Assembly: GCA_002083635.1 (NCBI GenBank)
Contig: MSXP01000005.1
Location: forward strand, 248,001 to 312,000
Direction: 5' to 3'
Source: Proteobacteria bacterium ST_bin12
Lineage (GTDB): Bacteria; Pseudomonadota; Gammaproteobacteria; Burkholderiales; Methylophilaceae
Length of the DNA: 64,000 nt
The notes below the pieces were generated by a model. It did not search any database and was not told the DNA's origin. It saw only the letters and a list, made by a program, of their open reading frames with translations. Shown here one piece after another: positions 35,587 to 44,752 of the stretch (its first letter is position 1; the number at the start of each line of letters is the position of its first letter). The position numbers and the translations under genes are program-made.

Positions 35587-35701
35587 TATTTGTACTACTT
35601 TTTCAAGTAGCTCTAAAGTTAATGCTAAATATCTGCAATTCCAAATTGCTTATTACTCTTATATTCAATACTATCATTATCAAATTACTTGGATAATTCA
35701 G

Positions 35702-37180
35702 ATGGTAAAAGTTAAAAAATCAGATGCTCAATATGGCTTTAATTTTGATAATAGCTATTTAAAATTACCACCTATTTTCCATCAAAAACAACAACCTACA
35801 ACGGTAAGCAACCCCAATATTGTACTTTTTAACGATGTATTTGCAGCGGCGCTTGGTTTGAATACGGAAATTGATAGAAAGCAGAGTAGCCAATTTTTCG
35901 CAGGCAATTTACTTTTGAGTGGCAGCGAACCTATTGCACAGGCGTATGCTGGTCATCAATTTGGTCATTTCAATATTCTGGGTGATGGGCGTGCCATATT
36001 ATTAGGTGAGCACATCACGCCCGACAAGCAGCGTGTTGATATTCAATTGAAAGGTGCTGGCAGAACGCCTTATTCAAGGTCAGGCGATGGACGTGCGGCG
36101 CTGGGTCCGATGTTGCGCGAATTTATAATGAGTGAAGCAATGCATGCGCTGGGCATTGCCACCACTCGAAGCCTGGCAGTAGTAACGACTGGTGAATCGG
36201 TTTACCGCGAAACCGCATACCCAGGTGCTGTGCTTACGCGCGTAGCTGCCAGCCATGTTCGCGTGGGCACGTTTCAGTTTGCTGCTGCGACTCAAAATCA
36301 GCAACAACTGCAGGCACTGACTGACTACACTATTCAAAGACATTTTCCAGAAGTTGTCGATACAGACAACCCACCACTTGAGTTGTTAAAGCGCGTGATT
36401 GGTTTGCAAGCAGTGTTGATTGCCAAATGGATGCATGTGGGTTTTATTCATGGGGTGATGAACACTGACAATATGAGCATCTGCGGTGAAACCATCGATT
36501 ATGGCCCCTGCGCGTTTATGAACAGTTATCATCCTGAAACGGTATTTAGCTCTATTGACACCAACGGCCGCTACGCCTTCGGCAATCAGCCTAATATTGC
36601 ACACTGGAATCTCATCAGGCTCGCTGAAAGCTTATTGCCGCTGATTCATGCATCTGAGGACCAGTCGATAGCACTGGTGACGGAGTGCTTGCAAGAATTC
36701 CCGAATCAATTTTTTGCATACTGGCTAGCAGGTATGCGAAAAAAACTAGGAATTTTCAACCAGGAAGAAGAAGATATTAAGCTTGTAGAAGATTTTTTGA
36801 TGCTTATGCAAAAAAATAAATCTGACTTCACCAATACGTTCAGGGCTTTGCCAGAAGAGAGTATTGAGAGCACAGCGCCATTTCAAGATGCTGGGTTTAA
36901 AAACTGGCTAACATTGTGGAAAGCCCGGTTATCAAGGCAAAACGAAACGTTTGCTGACAGCGTTGTACTGATGCAGTCAGTTAATCCAGTGGTGATTCCC
37001 AGAAACCATCTGGTTGAAGAAGCGCTTGATGCTGCGGTGAGTAACAATGATATGACCCCGCTCAATGACCTTTTATCAGTTTTGTCGAATCCGTATGCGG
37101 ATTTAGACTACACCTCCAAGTACACGCTGGCACCTGCGTTTTTATTTGATGAACAATATAAAACTTTTTGCGGTACTTAA
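35702..37180 (+). CDS. selO: Protein adenylyltransferase SelO
   Basis: SelO is a pseudokinase that transfers AMP from ATP to Ser/Thr/Tyr of target proteins, linked to redox control. The 492-residue protein has the family signatures GSEPIAQAYAGHQFGHFNILGDGRA (about 78-102), IQLKGAGRTPYSRSGDGRAALG (about 117-138), and MHVGFIHGVMNTDNMSICGETIDYGPCAFM (about 242-271) with the metal-binding Asn and Asp. No C-terminal selenocysteine-type Cys-x-x-Cys is seen; the protein ends KTFCGT. Monocistronic by position, with a lipoprotein gene following. Confidence 0.93.
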   Translation: MVKVKKSDAQYGFNFDNSYLKLPPIFHQKQQPTTVSNPNIVLFNDVFAAALGLNTEIDRKQSSQFFAGNLLLSGSEPIAQAYAGHQFGHFNILGDGRAILLGEHITPDKQRVDIQLKGAGRTPYSRSGDGRAALGPMLREFIMSEAMHALGIATTRSLAVVTTGESVYRETAYPGAVLTRVAASHVRVGTFQFAAATQNQQQLQALTDYTIQRHFPEVVDTDNPPLELLKRVIGLQAVLIAKWMHVGFIHGVMNTDNMSICGETIDYGPCAFMNSYHPETVFSSIDTNGRYAFGNQPNIAHWNLIRLAESLLPLIHASEDQSIALVTECLQEFPNQFFAYWLAGMRKKLGIFNQEEEDIKLVEDFLMLMQKNKSDFTNTFRALPEESIESTAPFQDAGFKNWLTLWKARLSRQNETFADSVVLMQSVNPVVIPRNHLVEEALDAAVSNNDMTPLNDLLSVLSNPYADLDYTSKYTLAPAFLFDEQYKTFCGT

Positions 37181-37262
37181 TCGTTCAAAAGTAGGTTTCT
37201 GATTTTTCAGGCAATTAATAGGGTTAAGTCAAACTATTTACAATGCTGTTGGTCATCCGTAC

Positions 37263-38126
37263 ATGCGTTTAATTCAATGTTCTTTCATGCTGCTCTTAAC
37301 GGGTTTAATGAGTAGTTGTGGATTTGTTCAAACTGCCTACAATAAAGCGCCACAAGCGCTCAGCTGGTGGTTAGATGATTACTTCAATTTTACCCAATCA
37401 CAACAATCTGCTTTAAACCCTGCGCTAAATCGGCTTCATGTTTGGCACCGCCAGCATCAATTACCGCTCTATATCAATACTCTTAAGGATTTGCAAAGTA
37501 ACGTTTCTAAAGCACGAATAAGCACTGGAGAGGTGTGTGAAATAACAGACAATGTTAAGTCGCTATTTGGCGAGCTCCAATTAGCGTCTATACCCATTAT
37601 CGTGGATATCGCCCCATTATTAAGCGATAAACAATTACAATATTTCCAAACAAAGCTGGATAAACGCGCGCAAAAATGGAAATCGGAGTGGTGGCAAGAA
37701 GCACCTGACGCGCAAATAGAGGTGCGATTAGAGAAAATTGAAAGCTTTTCTGAAAAACTCTATGGTGACTTATCTGAATCACAACAGACACTATTAAAAC
37801 AAAGCCTCACAAAAGCGCCCATTAATCCCGCGCTTAGTTATGCCGAAATTCTTAGGCGCAATACAGATGCATATGACATTATTTATGCATTAAACAAACA
37901 GCCAATCAGCACAGAAAACAAAGCAAACCTAGTTAAAGCAGGTTTTGACCGATTGAAAAAAAGCCCAAACCCAGAGTATCAAGCCTATGCAAATCAAATT
38001 AATCAGCGCACCTGCGAGATTATTGCCGACTTACATAACAGCACCAACGCCAAACAAAAACAACATGCCAACGACTGGCTTGAAGGCTACATCAAAGATT
38101 TTACTCACTTATCTACTGTTAAGTAA
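37263..38126 (+). CDS. DUF6279-like lipoprotein
   Basis: A 287-residue exported lipoprotein of unknown function. A signal peptide with a lipobox LMSSCG (C at about residue 19) is clear. The mature part contains YNKAPQALSWWLDDYFNFTQSQQ, a phrase typical of the DUF6279 family, followed by repeated helices (YINTLKDLQSNV, YFQTKLDKRAQKWKSEWWQEAP, LSESQQTLLKQSL). The Cys-to-Trp-rich stretch suggests an outer-membrane-anchored periplasmic protein. It stands between selO and the sulfur locus. No enzymatic motif is visible. Confidence 0.75.
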   Translation: MRLIQCSFMLLLTGLMSSCGFVQTAYNKAPQALSWWLDDYFNFTQSQQSALNPALNRLHVWHRQHQLPLYINTLKDLQSNVSKARISTGEVCEITDNVKSLFGELQLASIPIIVDIAPLLSDKQLQYFQTKLDKRAQKWKSEWWQEAPDAQIEVRLEKIESFSEKLYGDLSESQQTLLKQSLTKAPINPALSYAEILRRNTDAYDIIYALNKQPISTENKANLVKAGFDRLKKSPNPEYQAYANQINQRTCEIIADLHNSTNAKQKQHANDWLEGYIKDFTHLSTVK

Positions 38127-38317
38127 CCCGCTTAATATCAAAGCAAATCTGTTCTAGCTTGCCGCATTTTAATAAATATTTTGAGTCATCCTATCCCACT
38201 ATTTTTTATATTCTATTTAGTTATAACAATATAAAAACAAATTCTTTTTAATTCTTTAAAACTCAATTTATAGTGAGCGCATTCGTATTTAAACAGCGCC
38301 GCATTAAAGACTTAATA

Positions 38318-38518
38318 ATGACTTTATTACAGACCAATCAAGTAACATCACAGAGCAACCAACAGGTTTTGGATGCTATTTCGCGCGCTGTGCAAGAGTT
38401 AAAAAATGGCTCGGGGTTTGGATCGATTGAGATTGTGATTCACGAGGGCCGTGTGACGCAAATTGAAAAGCGCGAAAAATTGCGCTTACAGCAAACAACG
38501 ACAAATCAACGCAAATAA
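38318..38518 (+). CDS. YezD-like small protein (DUF2292)
   Basis: A 66-residue protein. The central segment VLDAISRAVQELKNGSGFGSIEIVIHEGRVTQIEKREKLRL (abbreviated) is the YezD/DUF2292 pattern, commonly found beside sulfate or thiosulfate assimilation genes. I start at the ATG at 38318 because the upstream GTG frame (38273) adds an unusual stretch and no ribosome site. The position in front of the porin and sulfate transport genes agrees with a sulfur role, but its molecular function is unknown. Confidence 0.75.
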   Translation: MTLLQTNQVTSQSNQQVLDAISRAVQELKNGSGFGSIEIVIHEGRVTQIEKREKLRLQQTTTNQRK

Positions 38519-38649
38519 TACGTTATATCAAAAGCTACTGCACTGAAAATAGCCATTTTATGTCGGCTATATTGACAGTTCAGCGCTACTAAAATAAGCA
38601 TTAAAACTGTTTGGACGACCAATATACAGTTTTCTTTGAAGGAAAAAAG

Positions 38650-40368
38650 ATGCAACTAAAAACTAAATTAATCAAAAAAAGGTTGGTTCAAACACTAATT
38701 GCTAACGGCGTTTTGTTAACCAGCTCTACCGTACTTGCTTATGACGCTGTACATCCAGAGCTTGATAAAACACCTCCCGTAGAATTGACGCAACCACAGG
38801 TTACCGCTGAAGATGCTGAACAAGCAGAAAAAATTAAAGCGCGCTTAGCTGAAATTGAGGCAGAAGCTAAAGCTGCTGCAGTGGCTGCAAATATAGCAAA
38901 AAATGGTTACTACGTAGAGCGCAGAAGCTACGGCACAGGTCGCGAAACTGAGCCGCCGCGCTATGTAAAACAAGCCAATAAAACTTGGTTAAACGATATT
39001 GATGGTTTTGACGACTTAAGTTGGTTAGATGTGGGCTTGGATTATCGTGCCCGCTTTGAATCACGTAATAATGACTTTAGACGCAATAGGCAAACAAATG
39101 ATAATCCGATTTTATTGCGCACACGCGGATTTGTAGCGATTAAAGATATTTTAGACCCGCTTCGCTTTACACTGGAAGTAGAAGATGCACGCCGCAACAA
39201 CAGTCAATTTACTCGTGAATTTGACACACGGGACGTCAATTTAGTAGAGCCTATTCAAGCGTACCTAGAGCTGTATTTTAAGGAAACCCCTTTAGGAAAA
39301 GACGATTTGGGTAATGACAGGCCTATTAGCATTAAAGCGGGTCGTCATGCGTTTGAATATTTGGACCGCCGCTTACTGGCAAGAAACGAATGGCGCAATA
39401 CAACAAATAACTTTCAAGGTGTACGCGTTGCAATTGGCCAGCAAAAAAATGATTGGCAAGTCGATTTATTGGCTTTAAAACCAGTACAACGCTTCACTCA
39501 AAAACTGGATGAAGTCGATCATGCACAAGATCTTTTTGGTGTGATTGGTGATTGGCGTCGCTGGTCAGAAGTAGCTACTTTGCAACCATATTATTTATTA
39601 CTGAAACAAGATGGCAGCAGAGTAGAGTTTGACGCTAACGGCGCAGATGCAAGACCTAATACCCGAATTGACCGAGAAATTCATACTGCAGGCTTACGTG
39701 CTTACGGCGTATTGGGTAAAAGTGGTTGGGATTATGACGTTAACTATGCCAAGCAATGGGGTAAACAAGACCAACGAAATGCAGCGGGGGTATTTCAAGC
39801 AGAGCTAGATCATGATGCCTATGCTTACAACCTAGAAGCTGGATACACTTTTGTACACCCGTGGAAACCACGATTGAGTGCTAGCTATGGTTTCGCCAGT
39901 GGCGATGAAAGCCCTAATGCATCTGAAGGAAAAAATCAGCGCTTTGAACGACTATTCGGCTTCGCACGCCCTTGGTCTAACAACGATTACTTCCAAATGG
40001 AAAACATTAGTGCGCCAAAAGTACGTGTTGAATTTGAGCCAAAATTAAGCTTTTTAGAAGGTTTAAAAATTGACGCTGGATATAGCTGGTATCGCCTAGA
40101 CAGCGCAACCGACCGTTGGAATGGTGCAGGTTTACGTGACAATACAGGTAATAGTGGCAAAGATGTGGGTGAGGAAGTAGACGTTCGCGTACGCTTTCCC
40201 ATCAACAAATATTCATCCGTTAACTTAGGTTATGCCTATTTCTGGGCGGGTGATTTCACCAAAAATACCACGCGTAATGCAACGCCTGGAGGTTTAACTA
40301 CTGGCGATCCTGATCGTCGCGATGACTCTCAGTTTATCTATGCAGAATTCACTGTGAGCGCGTTTTAA
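38650..40368 (+). CDS. Outer-membrane porin of the alginate-export family
   Basis: A 572-residue outer-membrane protein. From the ATG at 38650, behind AAGGA, it has a signal peptide (about 1-30), an Ala/Glu-rich coiled segment (about 40-75, EDAEQAEKIKARLAEIEAEAKAAAVAA), then a beta-barrel with alternating strands such as LDVGLDYRARFESRN and IKAGRHAFEYLDRRLLARNEWRN, matching the alginate-export (AlgE-like) fold, and a C-terminal YAEFTVSAF. A TTG at 38611 would only add 13 residues before the signal. It lies directly ahead of the sulfate-binding protein gene, so it may pass sulfonates or sulfate across the outer membrane (inference). Confidence 0.8.
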   Translation: MQLKTKLIKKRLVQTLIANGVLLTSSTVLAYDAVHPELDKTPPVELTQPQVTAEDAEQAEKIKARLAEIEAEAKAAAVAANIAKNGYYVERRSYGTGRETEPPRYVKQANKTWLNDIDGFDDLSWLDVGLDYRARFESRNNDFRRNRQTNDNPILLRTRGFVAIKDILDPLRFTLEVEDARRNNSQFTREFDTRDVNLVEPIQAYLELYFKETPLGKDDLGNDRPISIKAGRHAFEYLDRRLLARNEWRNTTNNFQGVRVAIGQQKNDWQVDLLALKPVQRFTQKLDEVDHAQDLFGVIGDWRRWSEVATLQPYYLLLKQDGSRVEFDANGADARPNTRIDREIHTAGLRAYGVLGKSGWDYDVNYAKQWGKQDQRNAAGVFQAELDHDAYAYNLEAGYTFVHPWKPRLSASYGFASGDESPNASEGKNQRFERLFGFARPWSNNDYFQMENISAPKVRVEFEPKLSFLEGLKIDAGYSWYRLDSATDRWNGAGLRDNTGNSGKDVGEEVDVRVRFPINKYSSVNLGYAYFWAGDFTKNTTRNATPGGLTTGDPDRRDDSQFIYAEFTVSAF

Positions 40369-40409
40369 GCTGCTACAACGATTAAGTAATCAATATAAAA
40401 GGAATACAA

Positions 40410-41408
40410 ATGAATAATATCACCCACATCATTGCCGCTTTAGCATTGGCTTTACCATTAACTGTAAGTGCAGCAGACATTACCTTGCTGAACGTTTCAT
40501 ACGATCCAACACGGGAGCTTTACCAAGATTTTAACGCCGCATTCAGCAAACACTGGCTGGAAAAAACAGGGGATAAAGTTACTGTTAAAACTTCACATGG
40601 TGGCTCTGGCAAACAAGCTCGTGCAATCATAGACGGCTTAGATGCAGACGTAGCGACATTAGCATTGGCTTATGATGTTGACCAATTAGCTGAAAAAGCT
40701 AAGTTAATTCCCAAAGATTGGCAAAAACGCCTGCCGCACAATAGCTCGCCCTACACATCAACCATTGTATTACTGGTGCGCAAAGGCAATCCTAAAAACA
40801 TCAAGGATTGGGATGATTTAGTCAAACCCGGCGTTTCTGTGATTACGCCAAACCCAAAAACTTCTGGCGGCGCACGTTGGAATTACCTAGCCGCCTGGGC
40901 ATTTGCACAGAAAAAATACGGCAACGATGAAGCAAAAACCAAAGAATTTGTCGGCAAATTACTGAAAAACGTACCAGTGCTTGATACCGGCGCGCGTGGA
41001 TCGACCACAACTTTTGTGGAGCGCGGTATTGGCGACGTATTGCTTGCTTGGGAAAACGAAGCGTTTTTAGCGCAAAAAGAATTAGGTGTTGGCAAATTTG
41101 AAATCGTCGTGCCATCGATTTCTATTCTGGCTGAACCACCAGTCACGGTTGTGGATAAATTTGCTAAAAAGCATGGCACTGAAAAAGTGGCCAAAGCTTA
41201 TTTAGATTATCTATACACAGAAGAAGGCCAGGAAATCGCCGCTAAAAACTACTATCGCCCTACGTTGGAATCGGTTGCCAAAAAATATGAACAACAGTTT
41301 CCAAAAGTGAAACTGGTAACGATTGACGAAGAGTTTGGTGGCTGGGCAAAAGCGCAGAAAACGCATTTTTCTGATGGCGGTACGTTCGACAAAGTTTATC
41401 AAAAATAA
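40410..41408 (+). CDS. sbp: Periplasmic sulfate-binding protein (first copy)
   Basis: Binds sulfate or thiosulfate for the CysTWA transporter. The 332-residue protein has a signal peptide (about 1-21) and the family pattern: LLNVSYDPTRELYQDFNAAF (about 26-45), TSHGGSGKQARAIIDGL (about 61-77), LIPKDWQKRLPHNSSPYTSTIVLLVRKGNPK, VITPNPKTSGGARWNYLAAWAF, and VLDTGARGSTTTFVERGIGDVL. A second copy is at 47097; the two share these motifs but differ widely elsewhere. A partial repeat of its last codons (AAAGTTTATCAAAAATAA) recurs just after the stop at 41422-41439. Confidence 0.93.
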   Translation: MNNITHIIAALALALPLTVSAADITLLNVSYDPTRELYQDFNAAFSKHWLEKTGDKVTVKTSHGGSGKQARAIIDGLDADVATLALAYDVDQLAEKAKLIPKDWQKRLPHNSSPYTSTIVLLVRKGNPKNIKDWDDLVKPGVSVITPNPKTSGGARWNYLAAWAFAQKKYGNDEAKTKEFVGKLLKNVPVLDTGARGSTTTFVERGIGDVLLAWENEAFLAQKELGVGKFEIVVPSISILAEPPVTVVDKFAKKHGTEKVAKAYLDYLYTEEGQEIAAKNYYRPTLESVAKKYEQQFPKVKLVTIDEEFGGWAKAQKTHFSDGGTFDKVYQK

Positions 41409-41526
41409 ATTTTCAGGCGATAAAGTCTATCAAAAATAAGTATTTCAGCTTAAGTGTTTGATTTTTAGCATCAATTATCTAAAAAATTCGGCACAAAAAT
41501 AGTGTTAAGTACTCAGTTTATTAATG

Positions 41527-41555
41527 GGTAGAACCAGACAAAATCTGGTTCTACC
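41527..41555 (+). promoter_or_regulatory. Perfect 12-bp hairpin just upstream of the DUF2325 ribosome site
   Basis: GGTAGAACCAGA (41527-41538) pairs fully with TCTGGTTCTACC (41544-41555), loop CAAAA. It is not followed by a T-run but by AACTTTCAGGAGG, the ribosome site, so it is more likely an mRNA stability or processing element than a terminator. Confidence 0.5.
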
Positions 41556-41576
41556 AACTTTCAGGAGGCTCTTATC

Positions 41577-41930
41577 ATGAGTTCAACAGACATTTCTAAC
41601 TTAAAGCAATCTGCACTAATCGTCGGCGGTGACCAAATCGATGGCATCAAGCAAGTGTTAGCAAATCACGGCATCACCGAAATCAATCACTGGTCTGGCC
41701 GTAAAGTTGGTGACAGCAATAAAGTGATTCCACAAGACACGAAGTTTATTGTGCTGATCACCAACTGGATCAGCCATTCCATCACGCACAAAGTCAAAAA
41801 GAATGCGATGAAGCGCGGCATCAAAGTGATTTACACGCCGAATGGCTCCGCTGCTTTGCATAATCGCTTGCTTACACTTAAATCTGGGGTGCTTGAATCC
41901 GGCGCGTTCGCCACCGCCAATTATCACTAG
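41577..41930 (+). CDS. DUF2325 domain protein
   Basis: A 117-residue cytoplasmic protein with a strong AGGAGG ribosome site. It resembles the DUF2325 family: SALIVGGDQIDGIKQVLANHGI (about 12-33), HWSGRKVGD (about 38-46), FIVLITNWISHSITHKVKKNAMKRGIKVIYTPN (about 57-89). The family has no known activity; the fold is Rossmann-like. It lies in the sulfur locus between sbp and a peroxiredoxin, so a link to sulfur or redox stress is likely from position. The hairpin at 41527-41555 precedes it. Confidence 0.75.
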   Translation: MSSTDISNLKQSALIVGGDQIDGIKQVLANHGITEINHWSGRKVGDSNKVIPQDTKFIVLITNWISHSITHKVKKNAMKRGIKVIYTPNGSAALHNRLLTLKSGVLESGAFATANYH

Positions 41931-42026
41931 TTAATAATTTATTAAAATAAACAAAATCCTATCTAGCATTTTGCCGAGCAGTATTTTTTAGCACTTTTAT
42001 TTAGCATTACTTGGAGAATAAATTTA

Positions 42027-42713
42027 ATGAGTATTTCCGCATTAAACAATACAGAATCGTTACCGCGTATTCCCAGAATCAACGAGCTAGCACCAGATTT
42101 TGAGGCGAACTCCACGCAAGGGCTAATAAAATTATCTAATTATATCGGCAAGCAATGGGTGGTTTTATTTGCGCATCCGGCTGATTTCACGCCAGTTTGC
42201 ACCACGGAGTTTATTGGCTTTGCCAAACACGCTGATGCTTTTGCGCAACTTAACACGCAATTATTAGGTATTTCTGAAGACAGTAATTTCAGTCATTTGG
42301 CATGGATTGCCAATATCAAACAAAATTTTGGCGTTAGCATTCCGTTTCCTGTGATTGATGACAGAGCAGGTCATGTTGCAGCTAAATTCGGTTTGATTCA
42401 TCCGGGTGAATCGCAAACAGCCACGGTGCGTGCAGTATTTATCATCGATGATAAAGGCTTGATCCGTGCTTTTGTTTATTACCCATTGACGACTGGCCGC
42501 TCTGTTGAAGAGATTTTGCGGGTAGTTGAAGCGCTACAAGTTTCGGATAAGTACAAAGTCGCGACGCCAGAAGGCTGGCAAAAAGGCGATAAAGTGATTG
42601 TACCTGCGCCGGCCACGCAGAAAGAAGCTGAATCACGCGCCAGCGAGGGTTATGAAACCACCGATTGGTATTTCAGCAAAAAATCATTACCACTAGAAAC
42701 CAATATTAAATAA
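42027..42713 (+). CDS. 1-Cys peroxiredoxin (Prx6-like)
   Basis: Reduces hydrogen peroxide and organic hydroperoxides. The 228-residue protein has the Prx6 core: ELAPDFEANSTQG (20-32), FAHPADFTPVCTTEF (48-62) with the peroxidatic C58, LGISEDSNFSHLAWI, and FIIDDKGLIRAFVYYPLTTGRSVEEILR. No second conserved resolving cysteine is visible; this and the C-terminal arm ending KGDKVIVPAPATQKEAE assign it to the Prx6 class. Peroxiredoxins of this class are common next to family 2 encapsulin and sulfur-assimilation genes. Two terminators follow it. Confidence 0.93.
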   Translation: MSISALNNTESLPRIPRINELAPDFEANSTQGLIKLSNYIGKQWVVLFAHPADFTPVCTTEFIGFAKHADAFAQLNTQLLGISEDSNFSHLAWIANIKQNFGVSIPFPVIDDRAGHVAAKFGLIHPGESQTATVRAVFIIDDKGLIRAFVYYPLTTGRSVEEILRVVEALQVSDKYKVATPEGWQKGDKVIVPAPATQKEAESRASEGYETTDWYFSKKSLPLETNIK

Positions 42714-42774
42714 AACAATGGGTTAGACTAATCTGATTTGATTCACACGCTGACTTTAAAGAGCATCTCCTCAT

Positions 42775-42808
42775 TCCGGCTACCATAAAAAAGGAGCCGG
42801 ATTTTTTT
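42775..42808 (+). terminator. Terminator after the peroxiredoxin
   Basis: TCCGGCT (42775-42781) pairs with AGCCGGA (42795-42801) with a 13-base loop, then seven T. Confidence 0.8.
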
Positions 42809-42822
42809 GCGTAAGGCACAAA

Positions 42823-42860
42823 TAAAAAAGACTTGTAAGCTAGCACTTACAAGTCTTTTT
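42823..42860. terminator. Bidirectional terminator at the end of the encapsulin operon
   Basis: AAAAAGACTTGTAAG pairs with CTTACAAGTCTTTTT (about 42825-42839 and 42846-42860), loop CTAGCA, between the peroxiredoxin and the convergent desulfurase gene. Confidence 0.9.
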
Positions 42861-42916
42861 ACATGAATGACAATTTAAAAGATTGAATTCACTAGTTTAA
42901 ATCGATTAATTTCTAG

Positions 42917-44752
42917 TTATTTATGTGAGCTTAAACGCAACAATGCATTGGTCAATACATCGATTTCCGCATAGGTGTTATAAAACGCTAGAGAAGGTCG
43001 CACCGTTGTTTCGACACCAAAACGGCGCAAAATCGGTTGTGCGCAATGATGGCCGGAACGTACTGCAATACCTTCTTGATTTAAAGCAGCGCCCACTTCT
43101 TCACTTTTGTAACCTTCCAGAGTAAAAGATAACACGCTGGCTTTATCCTGCGCAGTACCAATCAACAGTAAACCCGGCACTTTGTTTAAAGCTGCCGTTG
43201 CGTACACCAATAATTCATGCTCATAACGCGCTATATTATCAATACCGATACGTTCAACATACGCCAATGCAGCACCTAAACCCACTGCATCGGCGATATT
43301 TCCCGTGCCAGCTTCAAATTTCGCGGGCGCTTCGTGATACACGGTTTTATCAAAAGTCACGTCTTGAATCATATTGCCGCCGCCTTGCCAAGCGGGCATA
43401 TCATTCAATAATTCAGGTTTGCCATACAAAACGCCAATGCCCGTCGGGCCAAATACTTTATGCCCAGAAAAGACAAAAAAGTCCGCGTCCAAATCTTGTA
43501 CATCTGTGCGCATATGTGAAACTGATTGTGCGCCATCAAGCAATACTTTAGCGCCTGCACGATGCGCCATTTCTATCATTTTCGCCGCTGGCGTCACAGT
43601 GCCCAATGCGTTTGATACTTGCGTAAATGACACTAATTTGACTTTAGGTGTGAGCAGTTTTTGATACTCATCTAGCAAAATCTGGCCACTATTATCCACA
43701 GGCGCTACTTTTAATTTAGCGCCAGTTTCTTGGCAAAGCTGTTGCCACGGCACAATATTCGCGTGATGTTCGAGATGGGAAATTACAATCTCGTCGCCCG
43801 CACTTAAATGCTTTTTACCCCACGTTTTGGCAACCAGATTAATTGCTTCAGTCGTGCCGCGCACAAAAATAATATTATCTACGGATGGCGCATTGATAAA
43901 TCTGCGCACCGTTTCGCGCGCGTCTTCGTAAGCGTCTGTCGCGCGCGCAGCAAGTTCATGCGCGGCGCGGTGAATGTTTGAATTTTCATGCGCGTAAAAG
44001 TAAGCAAGCCTGTCAATCACTACTTGCGGCTTTTGTGTGGTTGCCGCGTTATCGAACCAAATCAGTGGCTTGCCATTTACTTGCTCGCTTAATATCGGAA
44101 AATCTTTGCGGATTAAATTGGCATCAAAAGCTGGATGTGCAGATGGCGCAATATTGCCAGCGTTCAAATTGTTTGGCGATTGTTGCAAAAAATAGAAAGC
44201 AGAGTCAGGTTTAGCTGTGGCTGCGGATTTAATGCTGGTATCAGACAACAAAGCACTTAACAACGCTTGTTGTGGAATATCCATTCCGCCTAATAATTGA
44301 CTAATTTCCAGCTGATTTTCAAAGCTGGGCGCATATTGCAAATGTGCAGCGCTAACATCATCCAAATTTTTAGCATTCACCAATCTACAAAATGCGGGCA
44401 AATCAGCCGAAGAATTTGGCTGATTTAATGGGTTAAGTATTTTCTTAGGCTCGCGCGCATCAGACAAAGAAGCTGTTGATGGAATTTCGGCTGATTTTTG
44501 ACCAAAGACGCCGACAGGAAAACCTTCTGCGTAGATTTCACTCGCGATGCGCGATAACTCCGCTACATCTAATTGACCAGTCTGACTTGCATCTCGACCA
44601 ATTGCTAATCCAGCCGCCATACGAGGATGTTCACCTGGTAAAGCGGCAAGCGTTTTTTCTGGACTAAAAAGAGCTTCTGGCTCGAACGATGACAAATCAT
44701 GCACTCCATTCAAGTCGAAATTATTGGTCGTTATGCCATTATTTGTAATCAT
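42917..44752 (-). CDS. Encapsulin-cargo cysteine desulfurase (SufS-like with long N-terminal extension)
   Basis: Removes sulfur from cysteine with PLP to form alanine and an enzyme persulfide. The C-terminal half (about 209-611) is a SufS-type desulfurase: DFPILSEQVNGKPLIWFDNAATTQKP, ISHLEHHANIVPWQ, the PLP lysine K432 in FSGHKVFGPTG, and the catalytic C570 in RSGHHCAQP. The N-terminal ~208 residues are unusual: low complexity with short conserved blocks such as LSRIASEIYAEGFP (66-79) and FYFLQQ (186-191). These match the disordered cargo-loading region known from family 2A encapsulin desulfurases (established for Synechococcus SrpI). It overlaps the shell gene by 14 bases, so it is cotranslated and loaded into the shell. 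Confidence 0.93.
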   Translation of the reverse strand: MITNNGITTNNFDLNGVHDLSSFEPEALFSPEKTLAALPGEHPRMAAGLAIGRDASQTGQLDVAELSRIASEIYAEGFPVGVFGQKSAEIPSTASLSDAREPKKILNPLNQPNSSADLPAFCRLVNAKNLDDVSAAHLQYAPSFENQLEISQLLGGMDIPQQALLSALLSDTSIKSAATAKPDSAFYFLQQSPNNLNAGNIAPSAHPAFDANLIRKDFPILSEQVNGKPLIWFDNAATTQKPQVVIDRLAYFYAHENSNIHRAAHELAARATDAYEDARETVRRFINAPSVDNIIFVRGTTEAINLVAKTWGKKHLSAGDEIVISHLEHHANIVPWQQLCQETGAKLKVAPVDNSGQILLDEYQKLLTPKVKLVSFTQVSNALGTVTPAAKMIEMAHRAGAKVLLDGAQSVSHMRTDVQDLDADFFVFSGHKVFGPTGIGVLYGKPELLNDMPAWQGGGNMIQDVTFDKTVYHEAPAKFEAGTGNIADAVGLGAALAYVERIGIDNIARYEHELLVYATAALNKVPGLLLIGTAQDKASVLSFTLEGYKSEEVGAALNQEGIAVRSGHHCAQPILRRFGVETTVRPSLAFYNTYAEIDVLTNALLRLSSHK

